DNA from: Burkholderiales bacterium
GTDB lineage: Bacteria; Pseudomonadota; Gammaproteobacteria; Burkholderiales; Burkholderiaceae_D
Assembly (NCBI GenBank): GCA_016177875.1
Contig: JACOUL010000033.1
Coordinates: 124,001 to 188,000, forward strand
DNA: 64,000 bases
Direction: 5' to 3'
Positions within the stretch are counted from its first letter, which is position 1. Each line of letters begins with the position of its first letter. The notes below the pieces were generated by a model. It ran no database searches and was not told where the DNA came from. It saw nothing but the letters and a program-made list of their open reading frames with translations. A program made the translations under genes and the position numbers. This document shows, one piece after another, positions 38,252 through 46,151 of the stretch.

Positions 38252-39037
38252 TCATTCCTCATCAAGTTCGCTGAGTCGCTGATCAATGTAGTCGAAGAAG
38301 TCTTGTGGACCGGATATCTCCCAAACCTCGTGGTCCCAGTCGACCGTGGTGAATTTTCCATCCTGACGATAAAAACACTGGGCATTTCCTGCTCCATCAG
38401 GATGGAACTCAAGAAGATCGCGAAATTGGTACCCTTCAGGATACGTATCCTGTTTTTGGCATATCGGATCCATTATTTCGGCCATTACACAGATGTGCTC
38501 GGTGCCGAGGATCGGACCGAATCCGTCATGAACAGCATACAGGCGTGCGAGGTCACTTGGGATCGGCCAATCATATTTAGCCAAACATGGATTGATTCGC
38601 GGGCTAAGGTTTGGCGGGCCGCCAGAGTAAATGTGGTAATACGGACGCTCATCATAAAGCGTCATATTGAGAAAATAATGCAACGCCCAAGTTGCCTCGC
38701 TTTTTTCGGCATAGAGGTGTTCGCATCTCTCGGCTAGAGTCTCAATGAGAGTCGGAACGTCCGCAGCTATCGGAGCAAATATCTTTTCTATCGCCGATCT
38801 TAGATCCAACCCATTCAGGTGTGTCCATGGACAATCGTGAGGAAGTTGTCCAAGCGGGAAATAATTGGCGCTATTGCGATCTTCGAATATCAAGCGAATT
38901 GCGTCGAAACCATACCGGTTGACGAGCTGTCGTTCGAGGTCAGTTGTCCGTACAAACTCGGGACCGAATTCTTTTGAACGATCTCGTTTGAGTTGATCGC
39001 CGTATTCATTTCTAAGTTGGTCGAGCATAGATGTCAT
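38252..39037 (-). CDS. SMI1/KNR4 (SUKH)-family protein, probable immunity protein
   Basis: 261 aa. The C-terminal half carries SUKH features: WPIPSDLARLYAVHDGFGPILG, a Trp-Pro-Leu/Ile-Pro helix with Gly-Phe-Gly turn, followed by a late DFFDYIDQRLSEL helix. SUKH proteins usually neutralise polymorphic nuclease or other toxins; no cognate toxin gene is nearby. It is the last gene (most 3') of the one-way minus-strand run of small genes. Downstream 38068-38251 contains no gene. Confidence 0.72.
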   Translation of the reverse strand: MTSMLDQLRNEYGDQLKRDRSKEFGPEFVRTTDLERQLVNRYGFDAIRLIFEDRNSANYFPLGQLPHDCPWTHLNGLDLRSAIEKIFAPIAADVPTLIETLAERCEHLYAEKSEATWALHYFLNMTLYDERPYYHIYSGGPPNLSPRINPCLAKYDWPIPSDLARLYAVHDGFGPILGTEHICVMAEIMDPICQKQDTYPEGYQFRDLLEFHPDGAGNAQCFYRQDGKFTTVDWDHEVWEISGPQDFFDYIDQRLSELDEE

Positions 39038-39227
39038 TTAGATCTCCCACCTACATTTTAATATTCCAAACACATCACTCTGGACTTTAATTTTTCCTGC
39101 GGTCGCGCGCTGTGTGGTGTTGCGCAAACAGAATCGACCCAAACTTGACGGTCAGTCCCAACAGGAGCAGACATTCAAGTATTGATTTCGAGAGGTTCGG
39201 AGCGTCTGTGGAATTGGGAAAGATTCA

Positions 39228-39737
39228 TTAGGATGTACTGCGCAAATTTCCCTTCTCATCGTACATCTTCTCAGAAGGGATCATCCTATCCAAGAAATCA
39301 GAAAAGTCCTTTGCAATATTTATATGCCGCCCGCTATCCGAAATCAGAAAAATCACCGGCGGGTTTTCCTTCGCCTGTCGATAATCCAAGGCGATCCAAG
39401 TATGGCCATCTCCATCCAACAAGACTACTCCCTTGGGCAAATCCCATTCATCAACCATGTATGTCGTCTGGGTAATGCTGCCGTGCGCTCCAGGTCTCGG
39501 ATTGAGGCCAGCAATAGAACCAACGCTCACATAGCCATCTCCTATGTAATATTTCATCTCCTGCGGCACTTCCGCTAGCGGAGAAATAAGTCGCTCTTCC
39601 ACGTACCCGCCATTTTGCCGGCGCATCAAGTCAACATAGGATTGAGGTAGCTTTACGCCCAAAAGCGCTTCGACCTCTTTCACTAAGGCTTCTGAAAACG
39701 CTGGATTAGGAGGGTCAAATTCGCACGCCCACATCAT
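39228..39737 (-). CDS. SMI1/KNR4 (SUKH) family immunity-like protein
   Basis: 169 aa with a textbook SUKH pattern: LLGVKLPQSYVDLMRRQNGGYV, then WDLPKGVVLLDGDGHTWIALDYR and a closing FSDFLDRMI helix. Likely antitoxin to a polymorphic toxin from contact-dependent or type VI secretion systems. The start codon overlaps the stop of the upstream SUKH-like gene (TAATG at 39735-39739), so these two were probably acquired as one unit. Downstream about 190 bp (39038-39227) holds no gene. Confidence 0.85.
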   Translation of the reverse strand: MMWACEFDPPNPAFSEALVKEVEALLGVKLPQSYVDLMRRQNGGYVEERLISPLAEVPQEMKYYIGDGYVSVGSIAGLNPRPGAHGSITQTTYMVDEWDLPKGVVLLDGDGHTWIALDYRQAKENPPVIFLISDSGRHINIAKDFSDFLDRMIPSEKMYDEKGNLRSTS

Positions 39738-40318
39738 TAAAAGTTCTCCGCTGGCCGCAGCTTGAATGTGTCGCAGTTCCGAAGCATTGGTAGGAATGAC
39801 GAGAAAGAGTCTGCCACGTAATCCAGGGGATCAAAGGGCGAATCCCAAGTCACTACGGGCGGCTCCCCTTCTGCTGAATAGTCGAGACAAAGCAGCGACA
39901 TCTCATCCATGTCTCGGCAGTTTTGACCGGCCGTGTCCAGCCCAGCAATGGGCAAGAGAGTGAAGCCCTCCATGCGAACACACCAAAACTCGTAGTCGAA
40001 AAAGCCTGCCACACGATAGTCCAGGCGGACGTCCGGCTCGCCGCTCCATTGTCGCCAAGTTGGCTTGAATGGAGGCGTTAGGTCTCCTTCTTCCAAAAAG
40101 TTCAAGAAGCGCCCTATTGATCGGATGCGCCCGGACGAGGTAGTAAAACAAGACAGACCGGGTGCGCCGCCATGAAATCGTGAGATGTGTTCTACGTATG
40201 CGCTAGGCAGCGTTACTGGCCGCTCCCAATAGTTCGACAGCCACTTCGCAAAGTCTCGAATCCGCTCAGCCGGAGGCGGCGATAAAAGGCTACTCGCTTC
40301 ATACCCGAGGTCCACCAT
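39737..40318 (-). CDS. SUKH-like immunity protein
   Basis: 193 aa. The opening LPSAYVEHISRFHGGAPG and the middle LPIAGLDTAG...MSLLCLDY strands, ending in SFSSFLPML, resemble the SUKH (SMI1/KNR4) fold, more divergent than its neighbour. The ATG at 40318 has GGGAGGA directly upstream. Translationally coupled to the downstream SUKH gene. Role as toxin immunity is inferred from family and context. Confidence 0.7.
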   Translation of the reverse strand: MVDLGYEASSLLSPPPAERIRDFAKWLSNYWERPVTLPSAYVEHISRFHGGAPGLSCFTTSSGRIRSIGRFLNFLEEGDLTPPFKPTWRQWSGEPDVRLDYRVAGFFDYEFWCVRMEGFTLLPIAGLDTAGQNCRDMDEMSLLCLDYSAEGEPPVVTWDSPFDPLDYVADSFSSFLPMLRNCDTFKLRPAENF

Positions 40319-40374
40319 TCCTCCCTCAAACCTGAAAGGTTAGGCGCGCGACAGAACTAGCGCACCATTCCATA

Positions 40375-40698
40375 TTAAGTATTTCCATGAAACTGTCTCC
40401 ATGCCTCAGATTCGATATCTCCAGATTCCGAAATAAGCCGACCATCTTCATCAAGAATCTTATAGGTTTGTTGGATATCACCAATACTGGCCGCACCATC
40501 CAAGCCCAGCAACAAGGTATACATCGTGTCAGTAAGCGCGGCGTCCAGCACCGATCGCATTTCTGCTAACTGATCTTCTGAAAGATCCATCGATCTAATT
40601 TTGGCCGCGACGAAAGAAGAGCCGCTTTCGCTCATAAAGCTGCGAAGAAGGATTTCCTTTTCTCGTCTCCAGCTTTCAACAAACTCTTCTGCATTCAT
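40375..40698 (-). CDS. Small cassette-encoded protein of unknown function
   Basis: 107 aa from ATG 40698 (MNAEEFVESW); the open frame extends to 40752, but the earlier GTG lies within the upstream attC-like site. Acidic, helical N-terminus, then LDEDGRLISESGDIES. I do not recognise the family. It is flanked by other immunity-like genes in the same orientation, so an immunity role is possible. Confidence 0.55.
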   Translation of the reverse strand: MNAEEFVESWRREKEILLRSFMSESGSSFVAAKIRSMDLSEDQLAEMRSVLDAALTDTMYTLLLGLDGAASIGDIQQTYKILDEDGRLISESGDIESEAWRQFHGNT

Positions 40699-40743
40699 AA
40701 ATTTTTGAGACGCACAATAAAAATCTGATTCGATCGCATAAAT

Positions 40744-40811
40744 GTTTAACACTTAAGTTGAACAGCTCGAAGTGCCACGGTCGAACGGAATATTAGAAAG
40801 TTGTGTTACTC
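40744..40811 (-). other. attC-like cassette recombination site
   Basis: Read on the minus strand, boxes GAGTAAC (40805-40811, containing the TAA stop of the YwqK-like gene) or ACACAAC (40800-40806), and GTTAAAC (40744-40750, a full GTTRRRY match), bracket an imperfect inverted repeat. Its outer arms are TAACAC/GTGTTA. Position immediately after the stop codon and before the next gene is as expected for an integron cassette. Confidence 0.5.
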
Positions 40812-41096
40812 ACTTACGCTCCCATCCGCGTTCCAATAGCGCCACCGACCGCATTCAATGCCCTTATCGTATTGACCTTCAGCAGCAAGTTTGCCGTTTG
40901 GATAATAGTCACGCCACAAACCGTGTTCTACACCGTGTTCGTAATTACCCTCAGAGATTATCGCGCCATTCTCATGATATTCACGAAAAAGACCATGTCG
41001 AATCCATCGCGTCCCGTCTTCAGACAAATAGCGAGAATAGCGATACCTGACTTGGCCGGACGCGTGCGGTATCTCAGCAATATTTAAATCAGCCAT
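40806..41096 (-). CDS. YwqK-family MORN-repeat antitoxin-like protein
   Basis: 96 aa from ATG 41096 (MADLNIAE). Three short MORN-type repeats are visible: IRHGLFREYHENGAI, EHGLWRDYYPNGKL and ECGRWRYWNADGS. Proteins of this kind are annotated as toxin-antitoxin YwqK-family antitoxins. The stop codon lies in an attC-like site. Confidence 0.75.
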   Translation of the reverse strand: MADLNIAEIPHASGQVRYRYSRYLSEDGTRWIRHGLFREYHENGAIISEGNYEHGVEHGLWRDYYPNGKLAAEGQYDKGIECGRWRYWNADGSVSE

Positions 41097-41152
41097 AAGT
41101 CGTAATCGCTTAAATTGATCAGCGCCGTTTGGCACCGGTGTCCAATGCCGTG

Positions 41153-41491
41153 TTAAAACTCACGTTCGCGATAATCGAACGAAACGAACACGGGTGTCTC
41201 GCGATCATGCTGCCCATAAGCCAGGACGAGATAGCCGTTATTTCTCTTCCAGCCGGCGATTTTAACCGCCTCTAAATAAAGATCTGCCGCCAATTCTTTA
41301 TCCGAATCCTTCGTGAACGCAGGCTGGCCTAGGCGTGCAGCGAATTCAGTAAGCCATTTGTCGAAGCGGCTAGCAAAATCCGTATGAATCGCTTCAAGCT
41401 CACTTTCATCTGCAATGTCCAGCCAGTCCGTTTCTTCAAGAAACGTCTCCTGTTCCGGTGATTGAATCAACGCTTGAATATCCATTGCCAT
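41153..41491 (-). CDS. Small immunity-like cassette protein
   Basis: 112 aa from ATG 41491 (or 110 aa from 41485). Acidic protein with ETDWLDIADESEL, a helical middle (FDKWLTEFAARLG) and a final two-strand part (GYLVLAYGQHDRETPVFVSFDYR). I do not know the family. The stop codon forms part of a TTTTAAC box (41152-41158), but the partner box near 41101-41107 is degenerate. Confidence 0.6.
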   Translation of the reverse strand: MAMDIQALIQSPEQETFLEETDWLDIADESELEAIHTDFASRFDKWLTEFAARLGQPAFTKDSDKELAADLYLEAVKIAGWKRNNGYLVLAYGQHDRETPVFVSFDYREREF

Positions 41492-41499
41492 CTTCCAAA

Positions 41500-41556
41500 T
41501 ATTAACGCCCTGGTTCACTGAAGCCATCGGCGGCAGTAGCGAACTTCGAATTAGAT
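41500..41556 (-). other. attC-like cassette recombination site
   Basis: 57 bp. Minus-strand boxes ATCTAAT (41550-41556, containing the TAA stop of the 166-aa gene; one base off RYYYAAC) and GTTAATA (41500-41506). Inner arms GTTC...ACTG and CAGTGAAC can pair with a small bulge, giving the extrahelical-base look of folded attC bottom strands. Confidence 0.5.
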
Positions 41557-42051
41557 AAGCACACTTCTATATCTCTTCGCATCGTCTTCAGTACTCTTTG
41601 AATCCGAGAGCAATTCTCGCAATAGCTCAAGCCTCGGAAGTTTCAATCTTTCGGCTAGCGCCATCGCCTCCGCGATCTCTTGTTCTTCGCCGCCATATTC
41701 CCAGACATGGAGCAATAGCATATGAAATAGCGGAATCAAAACCGAATTGCCAAAATACTCGGGATGTTCTGAATCTTCTAGGTAAAAAGCTAGGTATATT
41801 GGCTCACCATCGGTGAGATCTGCTGCAAAGACTTGCTCACCGTTCTCCCAAAGAGGTAACAATGTACGTCCTCGAAATGCCTCCCAGTCGCCGGGATTCT
41901 CCGGGTAACCCTGCGTGTAAAAATAGTAGGGCTCTCTAAATAAATCGGCCAAGCGACCTGGTGCATCTAGCGCATACAAAAACTCCACTATCTCGTCGGA
42001 GGCGCGGAGCCTAGAAATGGCTTGCTGCCGATCGGCTTGAAGAATTTGCAT
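41551..42051 (-). CDS. Cassette-encoded protein, possibly SUKH-like immunity
   Basis: 166 aa. After a helical start come YYFYTQGYPENPGD, then EPIYLAFYLEDSEHPEYFGNS and an acidic helical C-terminus. Strand content and acidity resemble toxin-immunity proteins, but no family is assigned with certainty. Same strand and spacing as the neighbours. Confidence 0.55.
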   Translation of the reverse strand: MQILQADRQQAISRLRASDEIVEFLYALDAPGRLADLFREPYYFYTQGYPENPGDWEAFRGRTLLPLWENGEQVFAADLTDGEPIYLAFYLEDSEHPEYFGNSVLIPLFHMLLLHVWEYGGEEQEIAEAMALAERLKLPRLELLRELLSDSKSTEDDAKRYRSVLI

Positions 42052-42267
42052 ACAGGTGTCAAATAAAAATCTACGAAAGGCGGACAGTTCAATTTGCAGC
42101 CCAGTTTAGGGCACAAATTGCCATTTACGCAAATTTTAACGGAGCGAACGGCGGCTATGAGGCAACCACGAGAGCGTCGGCTCTTGGCCGGTAACGAAAG
42201 TTCTGCGCGTTCCAAGGTCGGAGCAAATCTGACAGTTCTTGGCAGCTCGAGTCAGGTTTACTACATC
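42052..42267. other. Intercassette region without a gene
   Basis: About 215 bp between two minus-strand genes. It is less AT-rich than the genes and rich in short GC inverted repeats. A GTTAAAA box in minus orientation lies near 42135, but no matching RYYYAAC partner was found with confidence. ORFs here look like shadows. Confidence 0.3.
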
Positions 42268-42495
42268 TTAGCTGCTTTGAAGTTGATCTAGCTGTGCCCG
42301 TGCCCAACAGATCGTCACCTCGTCGCAGTTATAAGAGCTGCCGTCAAGAACGAGTAGCAGCGTATCGCGAAATACTTCGATCGGAGCCTCACGTTTGAGC
42401 CATTCCAAAGTTATTATAGAAGGATCATCCGATTCCAGGTCGGAGAACATCCGAACTTCTTCAGAAACGGAAAGCTTGTCTTTAGGTTCGCTCAT
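42268..42495 (-). CDS. Small acidic protein, unknown
   Basis: 75 aa, acidic N-terminus (LSVSEEVRMFSDLESDD) and a helical C-terminus ending QLDQLQSS. Its ATG overlaps the stop of the 125-aa gene by 4 bp (ATGA), so the two are translationally coupled and probably one cassette. Function unknown. Confidence 0.55.
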   Translation of the reverse strand: MSEPKDKLSVSEEVRMFSDLESDDPSIITLEWLKREAPIEVFRDTLLLVLDGSSYNCDEVTICWARAQLDQLQSS

Positions 42496-42869
42496 AAAGT
42501 TGAAGCAGTAGCCCGCAATGCATGTTGAATACTCTTAACCTCGTCAACAAGCCGTGATGGCAAATAGTCGAATACTTTGTCGTTATGTTCAATTTCTTCA
42601 AATGCAGCGGTAAATTCACGTCTCATTTCGGACCGTTTGTTCGGTTCTGAAAATTTTCTTACTAATGCCTGAGTGTATGCATCCGATTTGCCGACGATCA
42701 TTGCTTGAAACATGCGACATTCAGTAAAGGCGAATTCTTTGCAGACCTTCGCTATTCGCATGGCCAGCTCACGCTGAGCCTTGTCAGCAAAAATTGCTGG
42801 ATCACTAGTTAGATCGCCGTCAGCAGCACTTACCAAAATAAGCGCTTTCGTGAGAATTGAATGTGCCAT
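42492..42869 (-). CDS. Helical protein, unknown, coupled to downstream small gene
   Basis: 125 aa, entirely helical by composition, with EMRREFTAAFEEIEHNDKVF near the centre. No family recognised. Start lies 10 bp after an attC-like site, as expected for the first gene in a cassette. Confidence 0.55.
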   Translation of the reverse strand: MAHSILTKALILVSAADGDLTSDPAIFADKAQRELAMRIAKVCKEFAFTECRMFQAMIVGKSDAYTQALVRKFSEPNKRSEMRREFTAAFEEIEHNDKVFDYLPSRLVDEVKSIQHALRATASTL

Positions 42870-42878
42870 TTCTTTTCA

Positions 42879-42933
42879 ATTTAACTTCTAAGTTGACTAG
42901 CGCCCTGTGCCAACGTCCAGTATTGAGTTAGGC
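42879..42933 (-). other. attC-like cassette recombination site (best match)
   Basis: 55 bp. Minus-strand boxes GCCTAAC (42927-42933) and GTTAAAT (42879-42885) match RYYYAAC and GTTRRRY completely. The GCCTAAC box contains the TAA stop of the upstream gene. Internal GTTG/CAAC arms pair around a loop. This is the clearest of the series. Confidence 0.62.
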
Positions 42934-43401
42934 ATAGTTCCAGAATTCTTTGTCAAGGTATTCTCCCCATGGATCTTCGCCATTGAACGCACCGACATAG
43001 AGTACTCGGTTGTCGCGGATTATCCACTCCATACCATGCTCGATCTCCCATTCACAATTAAGCTCCATATGAACCACGGGTTCATCCAGATCTTCAATAT
43101 TGGGAACGATTAGCGATGCAGGAGCTATCAGCTTCAGCACGTCACGGGGCTCGCCAAATTTCTTTTCTGGCTCTCCGATCTGCTCAAGAAAGCTATTGCA
43201 ATATCGGATGCAAGCGCGACATAGTCGGTCGATTAGTTCGTCACTCAATGCGTTTAGATATGTGGCGCATCGCTCCACATACTCGATCGTAGCTGTGTCC
43301 TCAACCGAGAAGTCAATGTATCTATCGAAAAGGCGACAATATACTTGCCCCTGTAATGGCCAGTATCCTTCAGTTGTGATGTCCTTTAACAATGGCTCCA
43401 T
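42928..43401 (-). CDS. Immunity-like protein (DUF6985-like)
   Basis: 157 aa. The pattern of an N-terminal strand pair, a helical centre with LCRACIRYCNSFLEQ, and a C-terminal MELNCEWEIEHGMEWIIRDNRVLYVG strand region (written here in part) resembles DUF6985-type proteins often found beside polymorphic toxins. Assignment is moderate. The stop codon is inside the attC-like box that follows. Confidence 0.6.
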   Translation of the reverse strand: MEPLLKDITTEGYWPLQGQVYCRLFDRYIDFSVEDTATIEYVERCATYLNALSDELIDRLCRACIRYCNSFLEQIGEPEKKFGEPRDVLKLIAPASLIVPNIEDLDEPVVHMELNCEWEIEHGMEWIIRDNRVLYVGAFNGEDPWGEYLDKEFWNYA

Positions 43402-43408
43402 TCGATAG

Positions 43409-43464
43409 TCCTAACGTGTTGGAAACCAGCTGCGAAGCTGACTGTATTCATCTGCATGTTATGT
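43409..43464 (-). other. attC-like cassette recombination site
   Basis: 56 bp. Minus-strand boxes ACATAAC (43458-43464) and GTTAGGA (43409-43415) each deviate by one base from consensus. Inner arms AGCT-TCGC-AGCT pair. It lies 3 bp after the DUF1963 gene stop. Confidence 0.45.
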
Positions 43465-43466
43465 GG

Positions 43467-44204
43467 CTAACCGGCGTCGGCTCTTATGTCAGAAAAGTCG
43501 CCCGCTATGGCCTTTTGCCCATTGATGAATGTAACCAACCAATCACCGTCGTGCCAGCACCATTCCAGATCATTATCGGAGCCTAGGGTTAAAAGGGAAC
43601 TCCAGTCTGGCCCAGGAGTGGGATCATAAGCAAGGGTCGTATTGAGCGGATAACCGAGCAAATATCCCCTCCCAGGGTGTAGCCTCATGCGAAGCTCCCA
43701 GTACGCATCTTGGTAATATTCAGCGATCGGCCACGTAGCAAGAGCAGAAGCATTGCATGGCCATGGCGGAATATCAGCGCCAGCCTCAAGTTTGATCCTG
43801 CGTGAGCCTCCGATCCTCACCGCTTCCGGCGACAAGCATGGCTGAAGCGTTTCGTTCGAATCGAAATGGAACACCCGAACGTAGTTGGGATCTCCCCAGA
43901 ATAACTCTCCATCTTCATCGTGTGCGTAGTAAAAAGACAGAAGGCCACGAGGTGGGAGCTTGTCACAGCTATCCGGCATTTCGGACAAGTCGATTTGGCA
44001 AATGAATCGATAACTTCCAAATTTGTGAAGTGGCCATACAAAATTCATCGGGACATCAGGCGATCCGCCAAACTTGCTGCATCCAACATGAAATGGTTGC
44101 TCGGATACGATCAGCTCAACCGTTGGCTTTGACAATGCCACCAATGAGTCAAGGCACTCATCCATTTCCACGGCTGCGACCGCTTGTTTGAGATTGGCCA
44201 GCAT
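43467..44204 (-). CDS. DUF1963 (YwqG-family) protein
   Basis: 245 aa. Typical YwqG/DUF1963 features: KFGGSPDVPMNFVWP near residue 43, then FICQIDLSEMPD, LLSFYYAHDEDGE and a C-terminal GYPL...DWSSLLTLGSDN segment. DUF1963 proteins frequently occur as immunity or regulatory genes near polymorphic toxins; the molecular role is unknown. Confidence 0.85.
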   Translation of the reverse strand: MLANLKQAVAAVEMDECLDSLVALSKPTVELIVSEQPFHVGCSKFGGSPDVPMNFVWPLHKFGSYRFICQIDLSEMPDSCDKLPPRGLLSFYYAHDEDGELFWGDPNYVRVFHFDSNETLQPCLSPEAVRIGGSRRIKLEAGADIPPWPCNASALATWPIAEYYQDAYWELRMRLHPGRGYLLGYPLNTTLAYDPTPGPDWSSLLTLGSDNDLEWCWHDGDWLVTFINGQKAIAGDFSDIRADAG

Positions 44205-44274
44205 CGATTAAGCTCTAATTACCACACGCCGGTTGAATTGAGCAGCCACGTAGCGGCCTGAGTCGATTGCCAGG

Positions 44275-44682
44275 CTATGCGTCTGGATCATATTTAAAGA
44301 CTCCTAGGAACTTATAGTACTTGCTCTCCCTGACCCCAGTAACGCTCGGATCATAGTTGAAGTTGTACATTAAGAAGACATGTTCCGTATTCTTGACTTC
44401 GCTGCCTGCCTTTACGTCATTTGCGAATGATTGTCCGTACGATGCGGTTTCAATGATTTGTTCGATTGGGGCTGATTTTTCTAGCGCCGCACCTTCGACA
44501 AAATCGTGGTCGTAATAGCCAAATCCGAAGTCAGTGCTGAATTGATTAAAGGGGTCATCATCGTCGCCACCGTAGTTCTCTTCGAAATAGTCGTCTGGAA
44601 CTTGCGAGATCGGGCATTTTGCGGCCCATACAGACACGAGGTTTTCCTCGCAATGAAAATGCGGACCGTCATATCGTCCCAT
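44275..44682 (-). CDS. Immunity protein 22 (Imm22)-like
   Basis: 135 aa from ATG 44682 (MGRYDGPHF). The sequence LVSVWAAKCPISQVPDDYFEE followed by DFGFGYYDHDFVEG matches the Imm22 pattern (V-S-x-W, then an acidic DFG-YYDxDF segment), and the C-terminus ends in two strands (HVFLMYNFNYD, YYKFLGVFKYD). Immunity against a nuclease-type polymorphic toxin is the family expectation. No toxin partner is present. Confidence 0.78.
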   Translation of the reverse strand: MGRYDGPHFHCEENLVSVWAAKCPISQVPDDYFEENYGGDDDDPFNQFSTDFGFGYYDHDFVEGAALEKSAPIEQIIETASYGQSFANDVKAGSEVKNTEHVFLMYNFNYDPSVTGVRESKYYKFLGVFKYDPDA

Positions 44683-44708
44683 GGCATTTCCTATGACGCA
44701 TAATGCCG

Positions 44709-44754
44709 AGCTAACCAGCACGTTTTCGAGCCTGTGTTGAGCATCAAGTTAAAT
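44709..44754 (-). other. Possible short attC-like site
   Basis: Minus-strand boxes ATTTAAC (44748-44754, containing the TAA stop of the 187-aa gene) and GTTAGCT (44709-44715). At 46 bp it is shorter than usual attC sites, so it is weaker than the others. Confidence 0.3.
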
Positions 44755-45312
44755 TGCATTGCAATAGTCCTCAGCTTGAGATTTTAGGAGCTGCAGCTCG
44801 TGGTCTTTCTTAATAAATTTTGGATCTAACCGACCTAAGATTTGCTTGCATATATCAGGGAGGCCGAAAGCAATCGCTGTATGAATAAATTGCTTTTGAT
44901 GAGGCACTATTGTTGGAAACGGATATGAAAGCTCCTCACCTCTTGCAGTCGCACTTTGCCAGAGCAATTTAAATCCATCTCTATTCTTTGTTGCGGCCAC
45001 TTCCGAAAGTAGGCGAGCATATGCTTTTTCTGTCGAGTGCCGGTCACTCCAAAGTTTTGCATTTTTCCAGTCGAACTTTGTTATCTCTATTAGCAAAGGA
45101 CGGGCTGCATCAAAATTACCGCCATCCCAAAGGCAGAATGCTCCACGTGCCCGATAAAGAAAGCTACTATCGGGCTTGGAAAATGGACCTCGTTTAGACG
45201 CGACTTCCTTTTCAAGCAACTCGGCCTTGAAGAACAACTCCGCCGCAAGGTCGTAGTCCCGTAGTTCCCAGGCTGAATATGCTTCAGATTCAATCTGCTC
45301 CAATGTGGCCAT
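44749..45312 (-). CDS. Helical (TPR-like) cassette protein
   Basis: 187 aa. Amphipathic helices with TPR-like spacing (SAWELRDYDLAAELFFKAELL; GAFCLWDGGNFDAARPLLIE). Similar helical proteins occur among polymorphic-toxin immunity genes, but no family is named. Most upstream clear member of the cassette-like run. Confidence 0.6.
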   Translation of the reverse strand: MATLEQIESEAYSAWELRDYDLAAELFFKAELLEKEVASKRGPFSKPDSSFLYRARGAFCLWDGGNFDAARPLLIEITKFDWKNAKLWSDRHSTEKAYARLLSEVAATKNRDGFKLLWQSATARGEELSYPFPTIVPHQKQFIHTAIAFGLPDICKQILGRLDPKFIKKDHELQLLKSQAEDYCNAI

Positions 45313-45644
45313 ATTCGAATTTAATTCGTTATAAATCGAAACACCTGTTTAACATCGGCCGCAAAAATTGACTTGGATGAAGCCAACTCCTGAAAAGCCT
45401 CACAAGTCTTGGCTTTCCGATGCATTGACCATTCAAAACGCCGTATTAACAAAACCGACAAACCACGCTCGCTGACTCGCATGCTGCCATGTCGAATTTA
45501 TAACATATTTACCTGGCCGAATGACTGCTTTGTGGAATTTGCTCGACCGGCCGAAAGTTGTCGGCTGGAAAACGCGATAGAGAGTTACCTTGAATTCGAG
45601 TTTCGATGAAATCAGACAGTTGTCGTCAGGTCGAATCACGATTA
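45313..45644. other. Intergenic region with possible cassette end
   Basis: About 330 bp. A minus-strand GTTAAAC box lies at 45347-45353, and the segment from there to about 45425 has CATCGG/CCGATG arms, which could be another attC; its second box is degenerate. A 68-codon minus-strand ORF (45433-45639) ends next to this structure, but I see no family or strong start, so it is not called as a gene. Confidence 0.35.
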
Positions 45645-45812
45645 CTACAGATTAGTCTTCGTCATGATTTTGTTTTCATTCAAACGGCGAGGCGCATATG
45701 GGGCTAGGTTGCCAGACGTGGCTTCAGCAAGGGCGCGTTTTACATCCTTCAAAAATTTTCTCGGTAGTCCCTTGCGCTTGTTAATCAGGCGCTTTCTCTG
45801 ACGGATTTTCAT
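45645..45812 (-). CDS. Small basic protein with MKxRxRKR leader
   Basis: 55 aa, starts MKIRQRKRLINKRKG and is strongly basic in the first 27 residues; the rest is LAEATSGNLAPYAPRRL-like. The start has GGAT 8-9 bp upstream. Its first codons overlap in another frame the end of a 45-codon open frame (45781-45918) that lacks a clear start. It is one of four neighbouring ORFs sharing the leader. Confidence 0.5.
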   Translation of the reverse strand: MKIRQRKRLINKRKGLPRKFLKDVKRALAEATSGNLAPYAPRRLNENKIMTKTNL

Positions 45813-45880
45813 GTGCTATCCATTCGTTAAACTCATGTATTGCGAGTGACTGAGCCATTCGATAATCGTATGAGCACAAG

Positions 45881-46060
45881 TCAACTCCTGCCGCATGGAA
45901 AGCCAAACTCTTTTCTGCTTACAAGACGGCCATGCGGCTGAACTGCTTGTTCGCGAAGCCAAGCATGCTGCTTCTCTGTCAGGGCACCATCATCCCTCGG
46001 GTAGAGATGCCGAGCCTTCAGCGCACGATACAGTAATCGTTTTTTGTGGCGAATTTTCAT
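45881..46060 (-). CDS. Small basic protein with MKxRxKKR leader
   Basis: 59 aa, begins MKIRHKKRLLYRALKAR, followed by EKQHAWLREQAVQPHG. AAGG lies 6 bp before the ATG. The start codon overlaps the stop of a HigA-like relic (GCATCATGA). Unknown function; a nucleic-acid-binding or ribosome-targeting tail would fit the composition, but this is inference. Confidence 0.5.
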   Translation of the reverse strand: MKIRHKKRLLYRALKARHLYPRDDGALTEKQHAWLREQAVQPHGRLVSRKEFGFPCGRS

Positions 46061-46137
46061 GATGCCTTGCTTCGATCATATTCGGCTTGCAGGTCGAGCC
46101 AAAGCTGCGGTTCCAGTTGGGGCGATTTCTTTGGCCT
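46060..46137 (-). pseudogene. Relic of a HigA-type antitoxin C-terminus
   Basis: An open stretch bounded by TGA stops encodes PKKSPQLEPQLWLDLQAEYD (20 residues) and RSKAS. The LWLDLQAEYD ending is typical of the C-terminus of XRE-family HigA antitoxins. No upstream HTH part, start codon or toxin gene remains, so it is a fragment. Confidence 0.4.
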
Positions 46138-46151
46138 TCATTGTTTCGAGG

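Noticed and set aside
41101-41158. Further attC site after the 112-aa gene
   Set aside because: First box TTTTAAC is present, but the partner reads GATTACG rather than GTTRRRY; too degenerate to list.
45433-45639. 68-codon minus-strand ORF
   Set aside because: No family, weak start; mentioned only in the intergenic entry.
45781-45918. 45-codon frame between two small ORFs (ends HENPSEKAPD)
   Set aside because: Looks protein-like but has no start codon with a ribosome-binding site; could be a gene remnant, not listed as a gene.
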